A stretch of DNA of 64,000 nt from Pseudomonas sp. ERMR1:02 (GTDB lineage: Bacteria; Pseudomonadota; Gammaproteobacteria; Pseudomonadales; Pseudomonadaceae). The DNA is taken from assembly GCF_002277815.1 (NCBI RefSeq), contig NZ_NKJI01000013.1, forward strand, positions 62,001 through 126,000, written 5' to 3'. Shown here one piece after another: positions 1-8,341 of the stretch. Each line of letters opens with the position of its first letter. Within the stretch, counting starts at the first letter, position 1. The notes beneath the pieces are model-generated. The model was not told the origin of the DNA. It ran no database searches and saw nothing but the letters and a program-made list of their open reading frames with translations. A program made the translations under genes and the position numbers.

Positions 1-5
1 TAAAA

Positions 6-1205
6 ATGAAACAGCACATCTTGGTAATCGGCGCAGGTTTTGGTGGCATGTGGACCGCTTTGAGCGCCACGCGTCTGTTCGACATTCACGCTCACAATGA
101 CTTTGACGTGACGGTGCTGGCTCCTCAGGCGGAGCTGCGGGTACGCCCGCGCTTTTATGAGCCGAACGCCCACCAACTGGCCGCTCCAATCGGCGAGCTG
201 TTGGATGCGGTCGGCGTGAACTTCATCAAGGGCGCCGCCGAGACCATCGACGTTGCGCAAAAACGTGTTGGCTACATTGATGCTTCGGGCAACAAGCAAG
301 TCGTCATCTACGACAAACTCGTTCTGGCCACTGGCAGCCGCCTTGCACTGCCTGACACCCCGGGTGTGTCTGAACATGCCTTTGACGTCGATCAGATCGA
401 ACAAGCCGTGCGCCTGGAAAACCACCTCAAATCCCTGGCCAGCCAGCCAGAAAGCCAGGCCCGTAATACCGTAGTGGTTGCCGGTGGTGGCTTCACCGGG
501 ATCGAAACGGCGACTGAGATGCCGACCCGTCTACGCGCCATCCTGGGTGATCGCGTGGACTTCAACGTGATCATCGTTGATCGCGGCGACAAGGTGGGAG
601 GTTCCATGGGCCCTGAAATCGCGGAAAAAATCGCTGAAGCCAGTATCGAAACCGGCGTGAAATGGCACTTGAAAGCCTCGGTTGTCGCCGTCGATGAAAA
701 CGGTGTGACCTTGTCCGATGGTCAGCGTATCGATGCCAAAACCGTGGTCTGGACCACTGGGGTTCGCGCCAGTTCGCTGACCGAGCAGATCCCCGCAGAG
801 CGCGATCGCATGGGCCGCCTGCATGTTGATGCGCACATGAAAGTGATCGGTCAGGACGACATCTTCGCCACCGGCGACGTTGCTTATGCGGCCTGCGATG
901 ACATCGGTAACTACGCGCTGATGACCTGCCAGCACGCCATTGTGTTGGGCCGTCATGCCGGTAACAACGTGGCTGCGCAGATACTCGGTGTGGAGCCGAC
1001 GCCGTACAGCCAGCCTAAATACGTCACCTGCCTGGATCTGGGCGCGTGGGGTGCGGTCTACACCGAAGGGTGGGATCGCCAGGTCAAGCTGATCAAGCAG
1101 GAGGGCAAGGAGCTCAAGACGCAGATCAACACTGTGTGGATTTATCCGCCGGCAGATCGTGACGCTGCGTGGGCTGCTGCGGATCCGTTGATTCCGATTG
1201 CCTAA
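6..1205 (+). CDS. NAD(P)/FAD-dependent oxidoreductase, NDH-2-like
   Basis: A 399-residue flavoprotein of the pyridine nucleotide-disulphide oxidoreductase fold, most like type II NADH dehydrogenases. These pass electrons from NADH through FAD to quinone without pumping protons. The FAD Rossmann motif GAGFGG is at residues 9-14, a second NAD(P)H motif GGGFTGIE near 160-167, and the FAD-contacting ATGDVA near 288-293. It has no redox-active CxxC pair, so a disulphide reductase is unlikely. It is shorter than E. coli Ndh and no clear membrane anchor is visible. The ATG at 6 is the first in the window, so an upstream start cannot be excluded. It is a single gene followed by a terminator. The family is secure; the electron acceptor is inferred. 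Confidence 0.85.
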   Translation: MKQHILVIGAGFGGMWTALSATRLFDIHAHNDFDVTVLAPQAELRVRPRFYEPNAHQLAAPIGELLDAVGVNFIKGAAETIDVAQKRVGYIDASGNKQVVIYDKLVLATGSRLALPDTPGVSEHAFDVDQIEQAVRLENHLKSLASQPESQARNTVVVAGGGFTGIETATEMPTRLRAILGDRVDFNVIIVDRGDKVGGSMGPEIAEKIAEASIETGVKWHLKASVVAVDENGVTLSDGQRIDAKTVVWTTGVRASSLTEQIPAERDRMGRLHVDAHMKVIGQDDIFATGDVAYAACDDIGNYALMTCQHAIVLGRHAGNNVAAQILGVEPTPYSQPKYVTCLDLGAWGAVYTEGWDRQVKLIKQEGKELKTQINTVWIYPPADRDAAWAAADPLIPIA

Positions 1206-1222
1206 GTTGGTTGAGTAAGCGT

Positions 1223-1257
1223 ATCCCGCCTGGGTGTTTCTGGGCGGGATTTTTTTG
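1223..1257 (+). terminator. Rho-independent terminator
   Basis: An 8-bp stem, ATCCCGCC at 1223-1230 with GGCGGGAT at 1243-1250, is followed directly by a run of T. It lies 18 bases after the stop codon of the flavoprotein gene. Confidence 0.9.
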
Positions 1258-1261
1258 TTTT

Positions 1262-1567
1262 GGGTACATATCCATTTCTACGGTAACGGCGACTTATGGT
1301 TCCGCCCTGACGGCGGGTCACTTGGAACAGCGCCAAGTAACCAAACGCTCTATCCCCTGACGTACGGCCCTTCGCTTAGGCTCAGGGTTCCCTCGCTCCG
1401 GTCCTGCTCCGTGGGCCCGCCGCGATCGGCCATCCATGGCCGTGCGCGGCTAACCCGGCATCCATGCCGGGTTGCCCACTGCGCAGAACCTCCACTCGGC
1501 CTTCCGACGGGGCACGGCAGATCAAAAGCCAGAGCAAAAGCGAGGCGGCCTTAAAGCCGACCTGATT
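1262..1567 (-). repeat. ~300 bp intergenic element, copy A (inverted)
   Basis: Read on the minus strand, this copy starts with CAGGTCGGCTTTAAGGCCGC and ends in GGATATGT. The same element occurs at 1713-2009 and 57273-57570 on the plus strand. Open frames inside it give similar arginine- and serine-rich peptides at each copy (SLGTAPSNQ / SLGKAPSNQ, then VGPPRSAI...LTRHPCRVAHCAE). They lack ribosome sites and belong to the repeat, so they are not called as genes. Confidence 0.75.
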
Positions 1568-1587
1568 TTTGCGGGTGCTCATTCCCC

Positions 1588-1689
1588 TGTAGGAGCGATG
1601 CTTGCTCGCGAAAAACGTCCAGACAACGCGATCATCCAGAAAGGGCGCGTTATCGTTGACGTCCTTCGCGAGCAAGCATCGCTCCTACG
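1588..1689. repeat. REP pair
   Basis: Two facing REP units, TGTAGGAGCGATGCTTGCTC and its complement, are separated by about 60 bp. The pair sits at the centre of the large inverted repeat formed by element copies A and B. Confidence 0.9.
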
Positions 1690-1712
1690 GGGGATCACGG
1701 CATCTGTCAAAG

Positions 1713-2009
1713 TCAGGTCGGCTGTCAGGCCGCCTCGCTTTGGTTTTTGATCCTGGCGCCCCGTTAAACCACGATGGCCGAACGCAGGCATTGCTCCGTG
1801 GGTAACCCGGCAGGACGCCGGGTTAGCCGCGCTGGGCCAAGGATGGCCCATCGCGGCGGCCCACGGAGCAATGCCGGAGTGAGGGCATGCCGAGCCCAAG
1901 CGAGGCACCGAGTGGTGGGGCAAGAGCCCTTGGTTACTTGGGGCTTTTCCAAGTGACTCGCTGTAAGAGCGAAACCGCCAGTAGCCGTTACCGCAGCAAT
2001 GGATATGTA
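1713..2009 (+). repeat. ~300 bp intergenic element, copy B
   Basis: This copy has the same start (CAGGTCGGCTGTCAGGCCGC) and the same end (CAGCAATGGATATG) as the copy at 57273-57570. It faces copy A at 1262-1567, so 1262-2009 can fold back on itself around the REP pair. No gene is seen between 1206 and 2153. Confidence 0.8.
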
Positions 2010-2153
2010 CACCACTCAAAGTCCAGCTCGCGTGACCCAAAGCCTTTGCTAGCAGGCGCAGGCACAGGCGGAAAAAAGGCCACCGCAACCCGACGTTGCG
2101 GCGACCCGAGGGTGACACATAACAAGCGATCCACTGGCATGGACCGCAAAAAA

Positions 2154-3308
2154 TCAATGCGCCCCAGCAGCCTTGTTCAAATCACTCTCAGCCCATTCGG
2201 TATAAACGCAGGCATCAGCAGTAGCCCAGCGTACCCGCACCGGATCACCCGCCTTGAGCGGCATTCCAGCGGCGGACAACGCCTTGACCGTCATCGAAGT
2301 ACCACCGGTAGTCACCACACTGCAGGTCTGACTTTCCCCAAGAAACAACACCTCCACAACCTTGGCCGAGACTTCATTCCAGCCAGCGGCCAGCGGTTCC
2401 TGAGCTGCTTGCTCGACACTCAGTGCCAAAGCTTTTTCCGGACGCACCATCAGCAGCACATCCTGATCAGTGTGTAGCCCGGCAGTCAGGCGAATCGACA
2501 GCGCCTGCCCCTCAAACGCAGCCACCGCATTGCCCTGGGCCTTGAGCTTGAGGAAGTTCGAGTTGCCCAGGAACGAAGCGACAAAGGCATTCGGCGGGTT
2601 CTGGTACAGGTCGTAGCCGCTGCCCAAACCGACAATCTTGCCGTGGCTGAAGATTGCAATGCGCTGGGACAAGCGCATGGCTTCTTCCTGGTCGTGGGTC
2701 ACGTAGACGATGGTGATGCCCAGGCGCCGATGCAGTTGACGCAGTTCATCCTGCAAGTCTTCACGCAGTTTTTTGTCCAGCGCGCCGAGGGGTTCGTCCA
2801 TCAGCAGAATACGTGGCTCATAGACCAGCGCCCGGGCGATGGCCACACGCTGTTGCTGGCCGCCGGAGAGTTGTGAAGGGCGGCGATGGGCAAATTGCTC
2901 AAGCTGAACCAGCTTGAGCATCGCATCGACCCGGCGTTCGCGCTCAGCGCTGGCGAGTTTGCGAATCTGCAACGGGAAGGCGATGTTGTCGCGCACAGAA
3001 AGGTGCGGAAACAGCGAGTAGCGCTGAAACACCATGCCGATATCGCGCTTGTGCGGCGGCACATTGACCAGCGACTGGCCGTTGACCAGGATCTCGCCGC
3101 TGCTCGGGGTTTCGAAGCCGGCGAGCATCGACAGGGTGGTGCTTTTGCCGGAGCCGCTGGAGCCGAGGAAGGTCAGGAATTCACCGTCCTTGATGTCCAG
3201 CGAAATGTCGTCCACGGCGGCAAAATCGCCGTAGTACTTGTTCAGGTTGCGCAGGCTCACCAGCGGTTGGTCGTTCTGTTGAGCGGAATCTTTGATCACT
3301 GCACTCAT
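2154..3308 (-). CDS. ABC transporter ATP-binding protein, PotA type
   Basis: A 384-residue ATPase that drives the importer encoded by the next three genes. Walker A GSSGSGKST is at residues 49-57. The LSGGQQQR signature and Walker B with MDEPLGALD follow, and the C-terminal ~130 residues form a TOBE domain, as in PotA and CysA/MalK relatives. The start at 3308 is chosen because AGGAG lies 6 bases upstream; an upstream in-frame extension overlaps the permease and is rejected. It is the last gene of a four-gene operon (binding protein, two permeases, ATPase). The substrate is not known. The fold class handles polyamines and similar small organic cations or acids, and the neighbours suggest import of the compound degraded by the locus. 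Confidence 0.9.
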   Translation of the reverse strand: MSAVIKDSAQQNDQPLVSLRNLNKYYGDFAAVDDISLDIKDGEFLTFLGSSGSGKSTTLSMLAGFETPSSGEILVNGQSLVNVPPHKRDIGMVFQRYSLFPHLSVRDNIAFPLQIRKLASAERERRVDAMLKLVQLEQFAHRRPSQLSGGQQQRVAIARALVYEPRILLMDEPLGALDKKLREDLQDELRQLHRRLGITIVYVTHDQEEAMRLSQRIAIFSHGKIVGLGSGYDLYQNPPNAFVASFLGNSNFLKLKAQGNAVAAFEGQALSIRLTAGLHTDQDVLLMVRPEKALALSVEQAAQEPLAAGWNEVSAKVVEVLFLGESQTCSVVTTGGTSMTVKALSAAGMPLKAGDPVRVRWATADACVYTEWAESDLNKAAGAH

Positions 3309-3325
3309 GTTGTACTCCTGGGCGC

Positions 3326-4135
3326 TCAGGCGCTGATTTCGTTGCGCCGGCGCAAGGCTGCGGCGATGACCATGACCAAAATCGAGAGGCCGATCAGCAG
3401 CGTCGAAGCGACGGCGATCACGGGCGTCAGATCCTGGCGCAGAGTGGTCCACATTTTCACGGGAAGGGTTTGCAGGGTCGGGCTGGCCATCATCACGCTC
3501 AGCACCACTTCATCCCAAGACACGAGGAAGGCGAAGAGGGCGCCGGCGACCATGCCCGGACGAATTGCCGGAAAGGTCACCTTGAACACCGCTTGCAGTC
3601 GTGACGCGCCGCAGATCACCGCCGCGTCTTCGATCGACTGATCGAACAGCTTCAGCGAGTTGATGATCGAGATGATGGTGAATGGCAACGCAACAATCAC
3701 ATGGCTGACCACGAACGCGAACATCGTCCCGGTGTACCCCAGCTTGAGAAACAGCGCATACACCGCTACCGCGATGATCACCAGCGGCACGATCATCGGC
3801 AGGGTGAACAGACCGTAAAGCATTTCCCGGCCAGGGAAGCGGCCGCGTACCAGTGCAAAAGCGGTCGGCAGGCCCAACGCCACGGCGAAGATCGTGGTTA
3901 GCACCGCGACCTTGAGGCTGGCCATGGCCGCGTTCATCCAGTCGGCGTTGGAGAAGAACTGGACGTACCATTTCATCGTCCAGCCCGGTGGCGGGAACAC
4001 CAGCCATTGCGACGATCCGAATGAAAGCAGCACGATGAACACGATCGGCAGCAGCAGGAACAGACCGATCAGCCCGGTGGTGGCATACAGGCCCAAGCGC
4101 ATCCGGCGGCTCATGGCATTGGGGGTCAGGAGCAT
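3326..4135 (-). CDS. ABC transporter permease, PotC type
   Basis: A 269-residue inner-membrane permease of the BPD_transp_1 family. It has six predicted hydrophobic segments and the cytoplasmic EAA loop (EDAAVICGASRLQAVFKVTFP) that docks on the ATPase. It sits between the ATPase gene (17 bases downstream) and the first permease (6 bases upstream), so it is translated from the same message. PotC-type proteins are about 260-280 residues, which matches. Confidence 0.88.
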   Translation of the reverse strand: MLLTPNAMSRRMRLGLYATTGLIGLFLLLPIVFIVLLSFGSSQWLVFPPPGWTMKWYVQFFSNADWMNAAMASLKVAVLTTIFAVALGLPTAFALVRGRFPGREMLYGLFTLPMIVPLVIIAVAVYALFLKLGYTGTMFAFVVSHVIVALPFTIISIINSLKLFDQSIEDAAVICGASRLQAVFKVTFPAIRPGMVAGALFAFLVSWDEVVLSVMMASPTLQTLPVKMWTTLRQDLTPVIAVASTLLIGLSILVMVIAAALRRRNEISA

Positions 4136-4141
4136 GACGGC

Positions 4142-5086
4142 TTACCTCGCGTTGCTGGCGCCAACCGGGGATTCCGGCTGGAGCTTCAGGTAGAAGTAGA
4201 ACAACACCAGGGTAATGACGATCAGCAATGCGGCACCGGCGCTCGCCAGTCCCCAGTTGAGGAACGACTGCACCTGCTGAATGATGAATTCGGGCAGCAT
4301 CATGTTCTGCGCCCCGCCCAGCAGGGCCGGGGTGACGTAGTAACCGAGGGACATCACGAACACCATCAACCCGCCGGAGAACAGCCCCGGCCGACACAGC
4401 GGCAGGAACACCCGGAAGAAGTTGGTCCACGGGCTGGCGCCGCAGATCGAACCTGCCTGTAGGATCATCGGGTCGATCGCCTGCATGGTCGCCTGCAACG
4501 GCAGCACGATGAACGGGATCATGATGTAGCTCATGCCGATCACCACGCCGGTGAGGTTATGCACCATTTCCAGCGGCTGATCGATGATGCCCATGGCCAT
4601 CAGCGCCTTGTTGATCACCCCGGAAGCTTGCAACAGCACCAGCCAGGAATAGGTGCGGGCCAGGAGGCTGGTCCACATCGACAGCAGCACGATGCTCAGA
4701 ATCCATCGACCCCAGCCGCGCGGCACCAGGGTGATCGCCCACGCCAGCGGAAAGCCCAGCAGCAGGCTGAACACCGTCACCAGGCCGGCTACCGAGAAGG
4801 TGTTGAGCAAGACCCGCGCGTAGGCCGAGTTGGCGAACAGTTGCTCGTAGTTGCCCAGGCCAGGCACAGGCTCCAGCACGCCGCGAAGCAGTAGACCAAT
4901 CAGCGGTGCCAGGAAAAACAGGCCGAGGAACAGCAGGGCAGGGATCAGGTTGCTCGAACCACGCCAGCGCTGTGCCAGCGTCGGCGAGTTCGTCATCGCA
5001 GCGGCCTTGACGGAGGCCGAACCGGCAGCGCCAATGGCGCTCCCGGTGGCCGAGGATTGACGAGGCGCGGTTGCCGTCATTTTCAT
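4142..5086 (-). CDS. ABC transporter permease, PotB type
   Basis: A 314-residue first permease of the importer. An N-terminal cytoplasmic tail of about 45 residues precedes a transmembrane segment beginning near NLIPALLFLGLFF. An EAA loop (LQAGSICGASPWTNFFRVFLP) is present. The start at 5086 overlaps the stop of the binding-protein gene as ATGA, which favours translational coupling; a second ATG six bases downstream (5080) is also possible. It forms a heterodimer with the PotC-type permease. Confidence 0.88.
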   Translation of the reverse strand: MKMTATAPRQSSATGSAIGAAGSASVKAAAMTNSPTLAQRWRGSSNLIPALLFLGLFFLAPLIGLLLRGVLEPVPGLGNYEQLFANSAYARVLLNTFSVAGLVTVFSLLLGFPLAWAITLVPRGWGRWILSIVLLSMWTSLLARTYSWLVLLQASGVINKALMAMGIIDQPLEMVHNLTGVVIGMSYIMIPFIVLPLQATMQAIDPMILQAGSICGASPWTNFFRVFLPLCRPGLFSGGLMVFVMSLGYYVTPALLGGAQNMMLPEFIIQQVQSFLNWGLASAGAALLIVITLVLFYFYLKLQPESPVGASNAR

Positions 5087-6113
5087 TTGACCAGCCATTC
5101 GTTCCACCGTGTCGCGATGGCCGGACCGTTCTTGGCCCAGTACGCGAAGTCGAGAGTGATTTGATCCTTGGCGTAGGCAGTCGGCAGGTTAGGCGCCAGC
5201 ACCGAATCCAGGCGCGCCACGCTGTCGACGTTGACCGGGGCGTAGGCGGTCAGGTTGGAGAAGTCGGCCTGTCCCTTGGCGCTGCTGGCATTGGCCAGGA
5301 ACTTCATCGCCGCGTCCTTGTTCTTCGAGCCTTTTGGAATGACCAGAATGTCGGCCATGACCAGGTTCTGTTTCCAGCTCACACCGACGGGGCACCGTCT
5401 TCTTGCAGGGCGTGAATCCGGCCGTTCCAGAACTGACCCATGCTCGCTTCACCGGAGGCCAGCAGCTGTTGCGACTGGGCACCGCCGCCCCACCAGACAA
5501 TGTCTTTCTTGATGGTGTCGAGTTTCTTGAAGGCGCGGTCCAGGTCCAGCGGATAGAGCTTGTCGGCGGCTACGCCATCGGCCAGCAGCGCCAGTTCCAG
5601 CACGCCAGGGCTTGGCCATTTGTAGAGGGCGCGTTTGCCGGGGTAGGTCTTGGTGTCGAACAACGCGGACCAATCCTGAGGTTTGCTGGCGCCGAGCTTG
5701 CTTTCGTTGTAGCCGAGGACGAAGGAGAAGAAGAACGAGCCGACACCGTGATCGGAGACAAACCGTGGGTCGATCTTGTCGCGCTCGATCACCTTGAAAT
5801 CGAGAGGCTCGAGCAAGCCTTCGGAAGCGGCGCGCAAGGCGAAATCGGCTTCGACGTCGACCACGTCCCACTGCACGTTGCCGCTTTCGACCATGGCCTT
5901 GAGTTTGCCGTAGTCGGTCGGGCCGTCCTGAACCACGGTGATGCCGCTGGATTTGCTGAACGGATCGGCCCAGGCCTGCTTCTGCGCATCCTGAGTGCTA
6001 CCGCCCCAGCTGACGAAGTTGACGCTTTCGGCTGCCATCAACGCCTGGCTGGTCACGCTGAGCAGACCCGCAAACAGCACTGCGGATACACGTTTGTTCA
6101 ACACCATTTTCAC
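5083..6113 (-). CDS. ABC transporter substrate-binding protein, PotD type (frameshifted)
   Basis: A periplasmic polyamine-family binding protein with a Sec signal peptide ending near ALMAAES. As written, the frame stops after DGAPSV near 5384 and the rest continues one frame over as VSWKQNLVMADIL. One lost base in the GAC-CGG run near 5387 accounts for this. Restoring it reads DGAPVGVSWKQN and gives 343 residues ending exactly at the ATGA overlap with the permease. A sequencing deletion is more likely than a true pseudogene. It is the first gene of the transporter operon, with a palindromic operator about 90 bases upstream. Confidence 0.85.
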
Positions 6114-6202
6114 GCCCTCATTGTTGTGTTTATGAGCGGGGCTTTCAGTGCCCGCCTATCGGGAGCAGTAGGTCCATCGAGTCGCTGTGACTGTCCGGTC
6201 TA

Positions 6203-6227
6203 TGGAATATCATATTATGGTATTCCA
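6203..6227. promoter_or_regulatory. Probable GntR operator upstream of the ABC importer
   Basis: A near-perfect 25-bp palindrome: TGGAATA at 6203-6209 mirrors TATTCCA at 6221-6227 around CATATTATG. Its right half, ATTATGGTATTCCA, matches the complement of the TGGTATACCATAAT box at the two other promoters of this locus (7546 and 14604). The local GntR regulator at 9804 is the probable ligand-responsive binder; this is inferred from position and shared sequence. Confidence 0.65.
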
Positions 6228-6298
6228 AACTTTCTGCAAGCACTTTGCCTTACCGGCTATCAGGCGAAACTGGTTTTTTTGAGCCTTCAACATTCCCC

Positions 6299-6388
6299 TG
6301 TAGGAGTGAGCCTGCTCGCGATGGGGCCCTGTCAGGCGATATCAGTGTCGACTGTCATGTGGCTATCGCGAGCAGGCTCACTCCTACA
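6299..6388. repeat. REP pair
   Basis: Facing units TGTAGGAGTGAGCCTGCTCG and complement, between the transporter promoter and the end of the RibB-like gene. Confidence 0.9.
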
Positions 6389-6402
6389 GGGGGAATTTCC
6401 AT

Positions 6403-7512
6403 TTACCCGGTAAACGGGATGCTCTCCACGACTTCCAGGTCATACCCGGTCAATCCCGCATATTTCAGCGGTGGCCCCAGATGCCGCAGCTTGCCGACGC
6501 CGAGGTTTTGCAGGATCTGCGCGCCGGTCCCCACTTCTGAATAGATCCGCGATTGCGAACGACTGAATTGCCGTGGTGGTTGAGTCAATTGCGGTACACG
6601 TTCCAGCAGCGCTTGCGAGGATTCGTGATTGGCCAGCACCACCACCACGCCGCGACCTTCTTCGGCGACACGCTGCAACGCGGCCCACAATGTCCAGTTG
6701 GACGGGCCGCTATATTCGGCACCCACCAGATCGCGCAGCGGATCGATCACATGCACCCGCACCAGCGTCGCTTCATCGCGGCGCAGGTCGCCCATGACCA
6801 TTGCCATGTGGACACCGCCCTCGATGCGATCCTCAAAGGTGATCAGACGAAAGGTGCCATGCACCGTAGGCAGCTCACGTTCGCCGATGCGTACGACGGT
6901 GTGTTCGGTGCTCAGGCGATAGTGAATCAGGTCGGCAATGGTGCCGATCTTGATTCCGTGCTTGCGCGCGAACACTTCCAGATCCGGGCGACGGGCCATG
7001 GTGCCGTCGTCGTTCATGACTTCGACGATCACTGACGCCGGGGTGAAGCCGGCCAGGCGTGCCAGATCGCAACCGGCCTCGGTATGACCGGCGCGGGTCA
7101 GTACGCCGCCTTCCTTGGCGCGCAATGGAAAGATGTGGCCCGGTTGCACAATATCGGCAGGGCCGGCCCCATGAGCGACGGCGGCAGCCACGGTGCGCGC
7201 CCGGTCGGCGGCGGAGATGCCGGTGGTCACACCGATGGCCGCCTCGATCGACACAGTGAACGCGGTGCTGAACACGCTACCGTTGCTCGGCACCATTTGC
7301 TCCAGACCGAGGCGCTGGCAATGTTCGTCAGTCAAGGTAAGGCAGATCAGGCCGCGGGCTTCCCGGGCCATGAAGCTGATGGCTTGGGCGCTGCAACAAT
7401 CAGCCGCCAGCAGCAGATCGCCTTCGTTTTCCCGGTCCTCGTCATCTACCAGGAGTACCATTTTGCCGAGGCGATAATCTTCGATGATTTCTTCGATGGT
7501 GTTGAAGGCCAT
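6403..7512 (-). CDS. RibB-like 3,4-dihydroxy-2-butanone-4-phosphate synthase with degenerate RibA domain
   Basis: 369 residues. Residues 1 to about 205 form a DHBP synthase domain that makes the four-carbon precursor of riboflavin from ribulose 5-phosphate. The acidic metal site DDEDRENEGDL is near 23-33 and the HTEAGCDLARLAG motif near 142-154. The remaining ~160 residues resemble GTP cyclohydrolase II but lack its zinc-binding cysteines (C-x2-GDxFxxxxCDC), so that half should not hydrolyse GTP. Such RibBX proteins are common in Pseudomonas as one of several rib paralogues. It is divergent from the DUF1330 gene across a shared palindrome. Its place in a catabolic locus with a flavin reductase suggests it boosts FMN supply; that role is inferred. 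Confidence 0.88.
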   Translation of the reverse strand: MAFNTIEEIIEDYRLGKMVLLVDDEDRENEGDLLLAADCCSAQAISFMAREARGLICLTLTDEHCQRLGLEQMVPSNGSVFSTAFTVSIEAAIGVTTGISAADRARTVAAAVAHGAGPADIVQPGHIFPLRAKEGGVLTRAGHTEAGCDLARLAGFTPASVIVEVMNDDGTMARRPDLEVFARKHGIKIGTIADLIHYRLSTEHTVVRIGERELPTVHGTFRLITFEDRIEGGVHMAMVMGDLRRDEATLVRVHVIDPLRDLVGAEYSGPSNWTLWAALQRVAEEGRGVVVVLANHESSQALLERVPQLTQPPRQFSRSQSRIYSEVGTGAQILQNLGVGKLRHLGPPLKYAGLTGYDLEVVESIPFTG

Positions 7513-7540
7513 GCTGGATTCTCAGTGTTTGATGGAATTG

Positions 7541-7562
7541 TATTGTGGTATACCATAATACA
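7541..7562. promoter_or_regulatory. Probable GntR operator between rib-like and DUF1330 genes
   Basis: The perfect 10-bp palindrome TGGTATACCA at 7546-7555, within ATTGTGGTATACCATAAT, lies in the middle of a 70-base divergent promoter region. The same core occurs at 14605-14614 and a variant at 6203-6227. A TGGT...ACCA half-site layout is typical of FadR-subfamily GntR regulators. Confidence 0.7.
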
Positions 7563-7582
7563 AAATCAGCAAAGAGGTCACT

Positions 7583-7879
7583 ATGAAGGCTTACTGGATT
7601 GCTCACGTGGATGTCACCGACCCCGATCAATACAGCCAATACACGCAGCGGGCGCCGGCGGCCTTCGCGTTGTACGGCGGGCGAATGCTGGCTCGGGGTG
7701 GGCGTTGCGAGGCGCTGGAAGGCGGGCCTGCGGCGCAGCGCAATGTGGTGATTGAGTTCGACTCGTATGAGCAGGCGCTGGCGTGTTATCGGTCAGAGGA
7801 ATATCAGGAAGCCAAACGCCACCGAGATGGAGCGGGGCAGGCGCAGATCGTCATCGTCGAGGGTGTGGCGCCAGCCTGA
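7583..7879 (+). CDS. DUF1330 family protein
   Basis: A 98-residue protein of the DUF1330 family, a small dimeric alpha/beta ferredoxin-like fold. It shows the family pattern KAYWIAHVDVTDPDQY..Y at the N-terminus and VVIEFDSYEQALACYRSEEYQ in the middle. The biochemical role is unknown; members are often found in catabolic loci. AGAGG precedes the ATG. It is transcribed away from the RibB-like gene and probably shares its operator. A REP pair, now split by an insertion sequence, follows. Confidence 0.85.
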   Translation: MKAYWIAHVDVTDPDQYSQYTQRAPAAFALYGGRMLARGGRCEALEGGPAAQRNVVIEFDSYEQALACYRSEEYQEAKRHRDGAGQAQIVIVEGVAPA

Positions 7880-8044
7880 TGGACCGCTACCCGTTACCTG
7901 TAGGAGCGAGCCTGCTCGCGATGGAGGCCAACGATAACGCGGGCCGTCAGATGCCCCGCGGTGCCCTGAAGCCCATCGCGAGCAGGCTGTTGTGGCTCAA
8001 TGATTTTGGACCATGATGTAGGAGTATCGACCTAAGGAAGCATC

Positions 8045-8341
8045 ATGGGATATCGGGTTGTTAACGCCGAGGAAAAAGCAGAAGCCATTCGCTTGGTTGT
8101 CGAGATGAAATGCTCCATACCTCAAGCCTGTGAGCTTACGGGAGTGGGCCCCACAGCTTTACGCCGGTGGGTTCTGCACTGGCGCCGGGAACATGCGGGG
8201 CTCATGCAGCTCCCCCGGCCCCAGGATCAGGATCTGATCGAGTCATTGCAGGCAAAGTTGGCGCTGCTCGAGGCCGAGAACCAAGTGTTAAAAAAGCAAT
8301 TGCCCTCTCATCTGAAGGTTCTGTTCAGTCGAACCAAGTGA
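8045..8341 (+). CDS. IS3-family transposase OrfA
   Basis: A 98-residue helix-turn-helix protein that recognises the element ends (VNAEEKAEAIRLVVEM...ACELTGVGPTALRRWV). A leucine-rich coiled coil follows (LIESLQAKLALLEAENQVLKKQL). A slippery A6G run at 8290-8296 lies at the codons for LKK, where a -1 shift would join it to OrfB and give the OrfAB transposase. Confidence 0.85.
   Translation: MGYRVVNAEEKAEAIRLVVEMKCSIPQACELTGVGPTALRRWVLHWRREHAGLMQLPRPQDQDLIESLQAKLALLEAENQVLKKQLPSHLKVLFSRTK

Noticed and set aside
1579..2157. 192-residue minus-strand open frame in the repeat region
   Set aside because: It runs through a REP pair and the 300-bp element; matching peptides at the other copies show it is repeat-derived.
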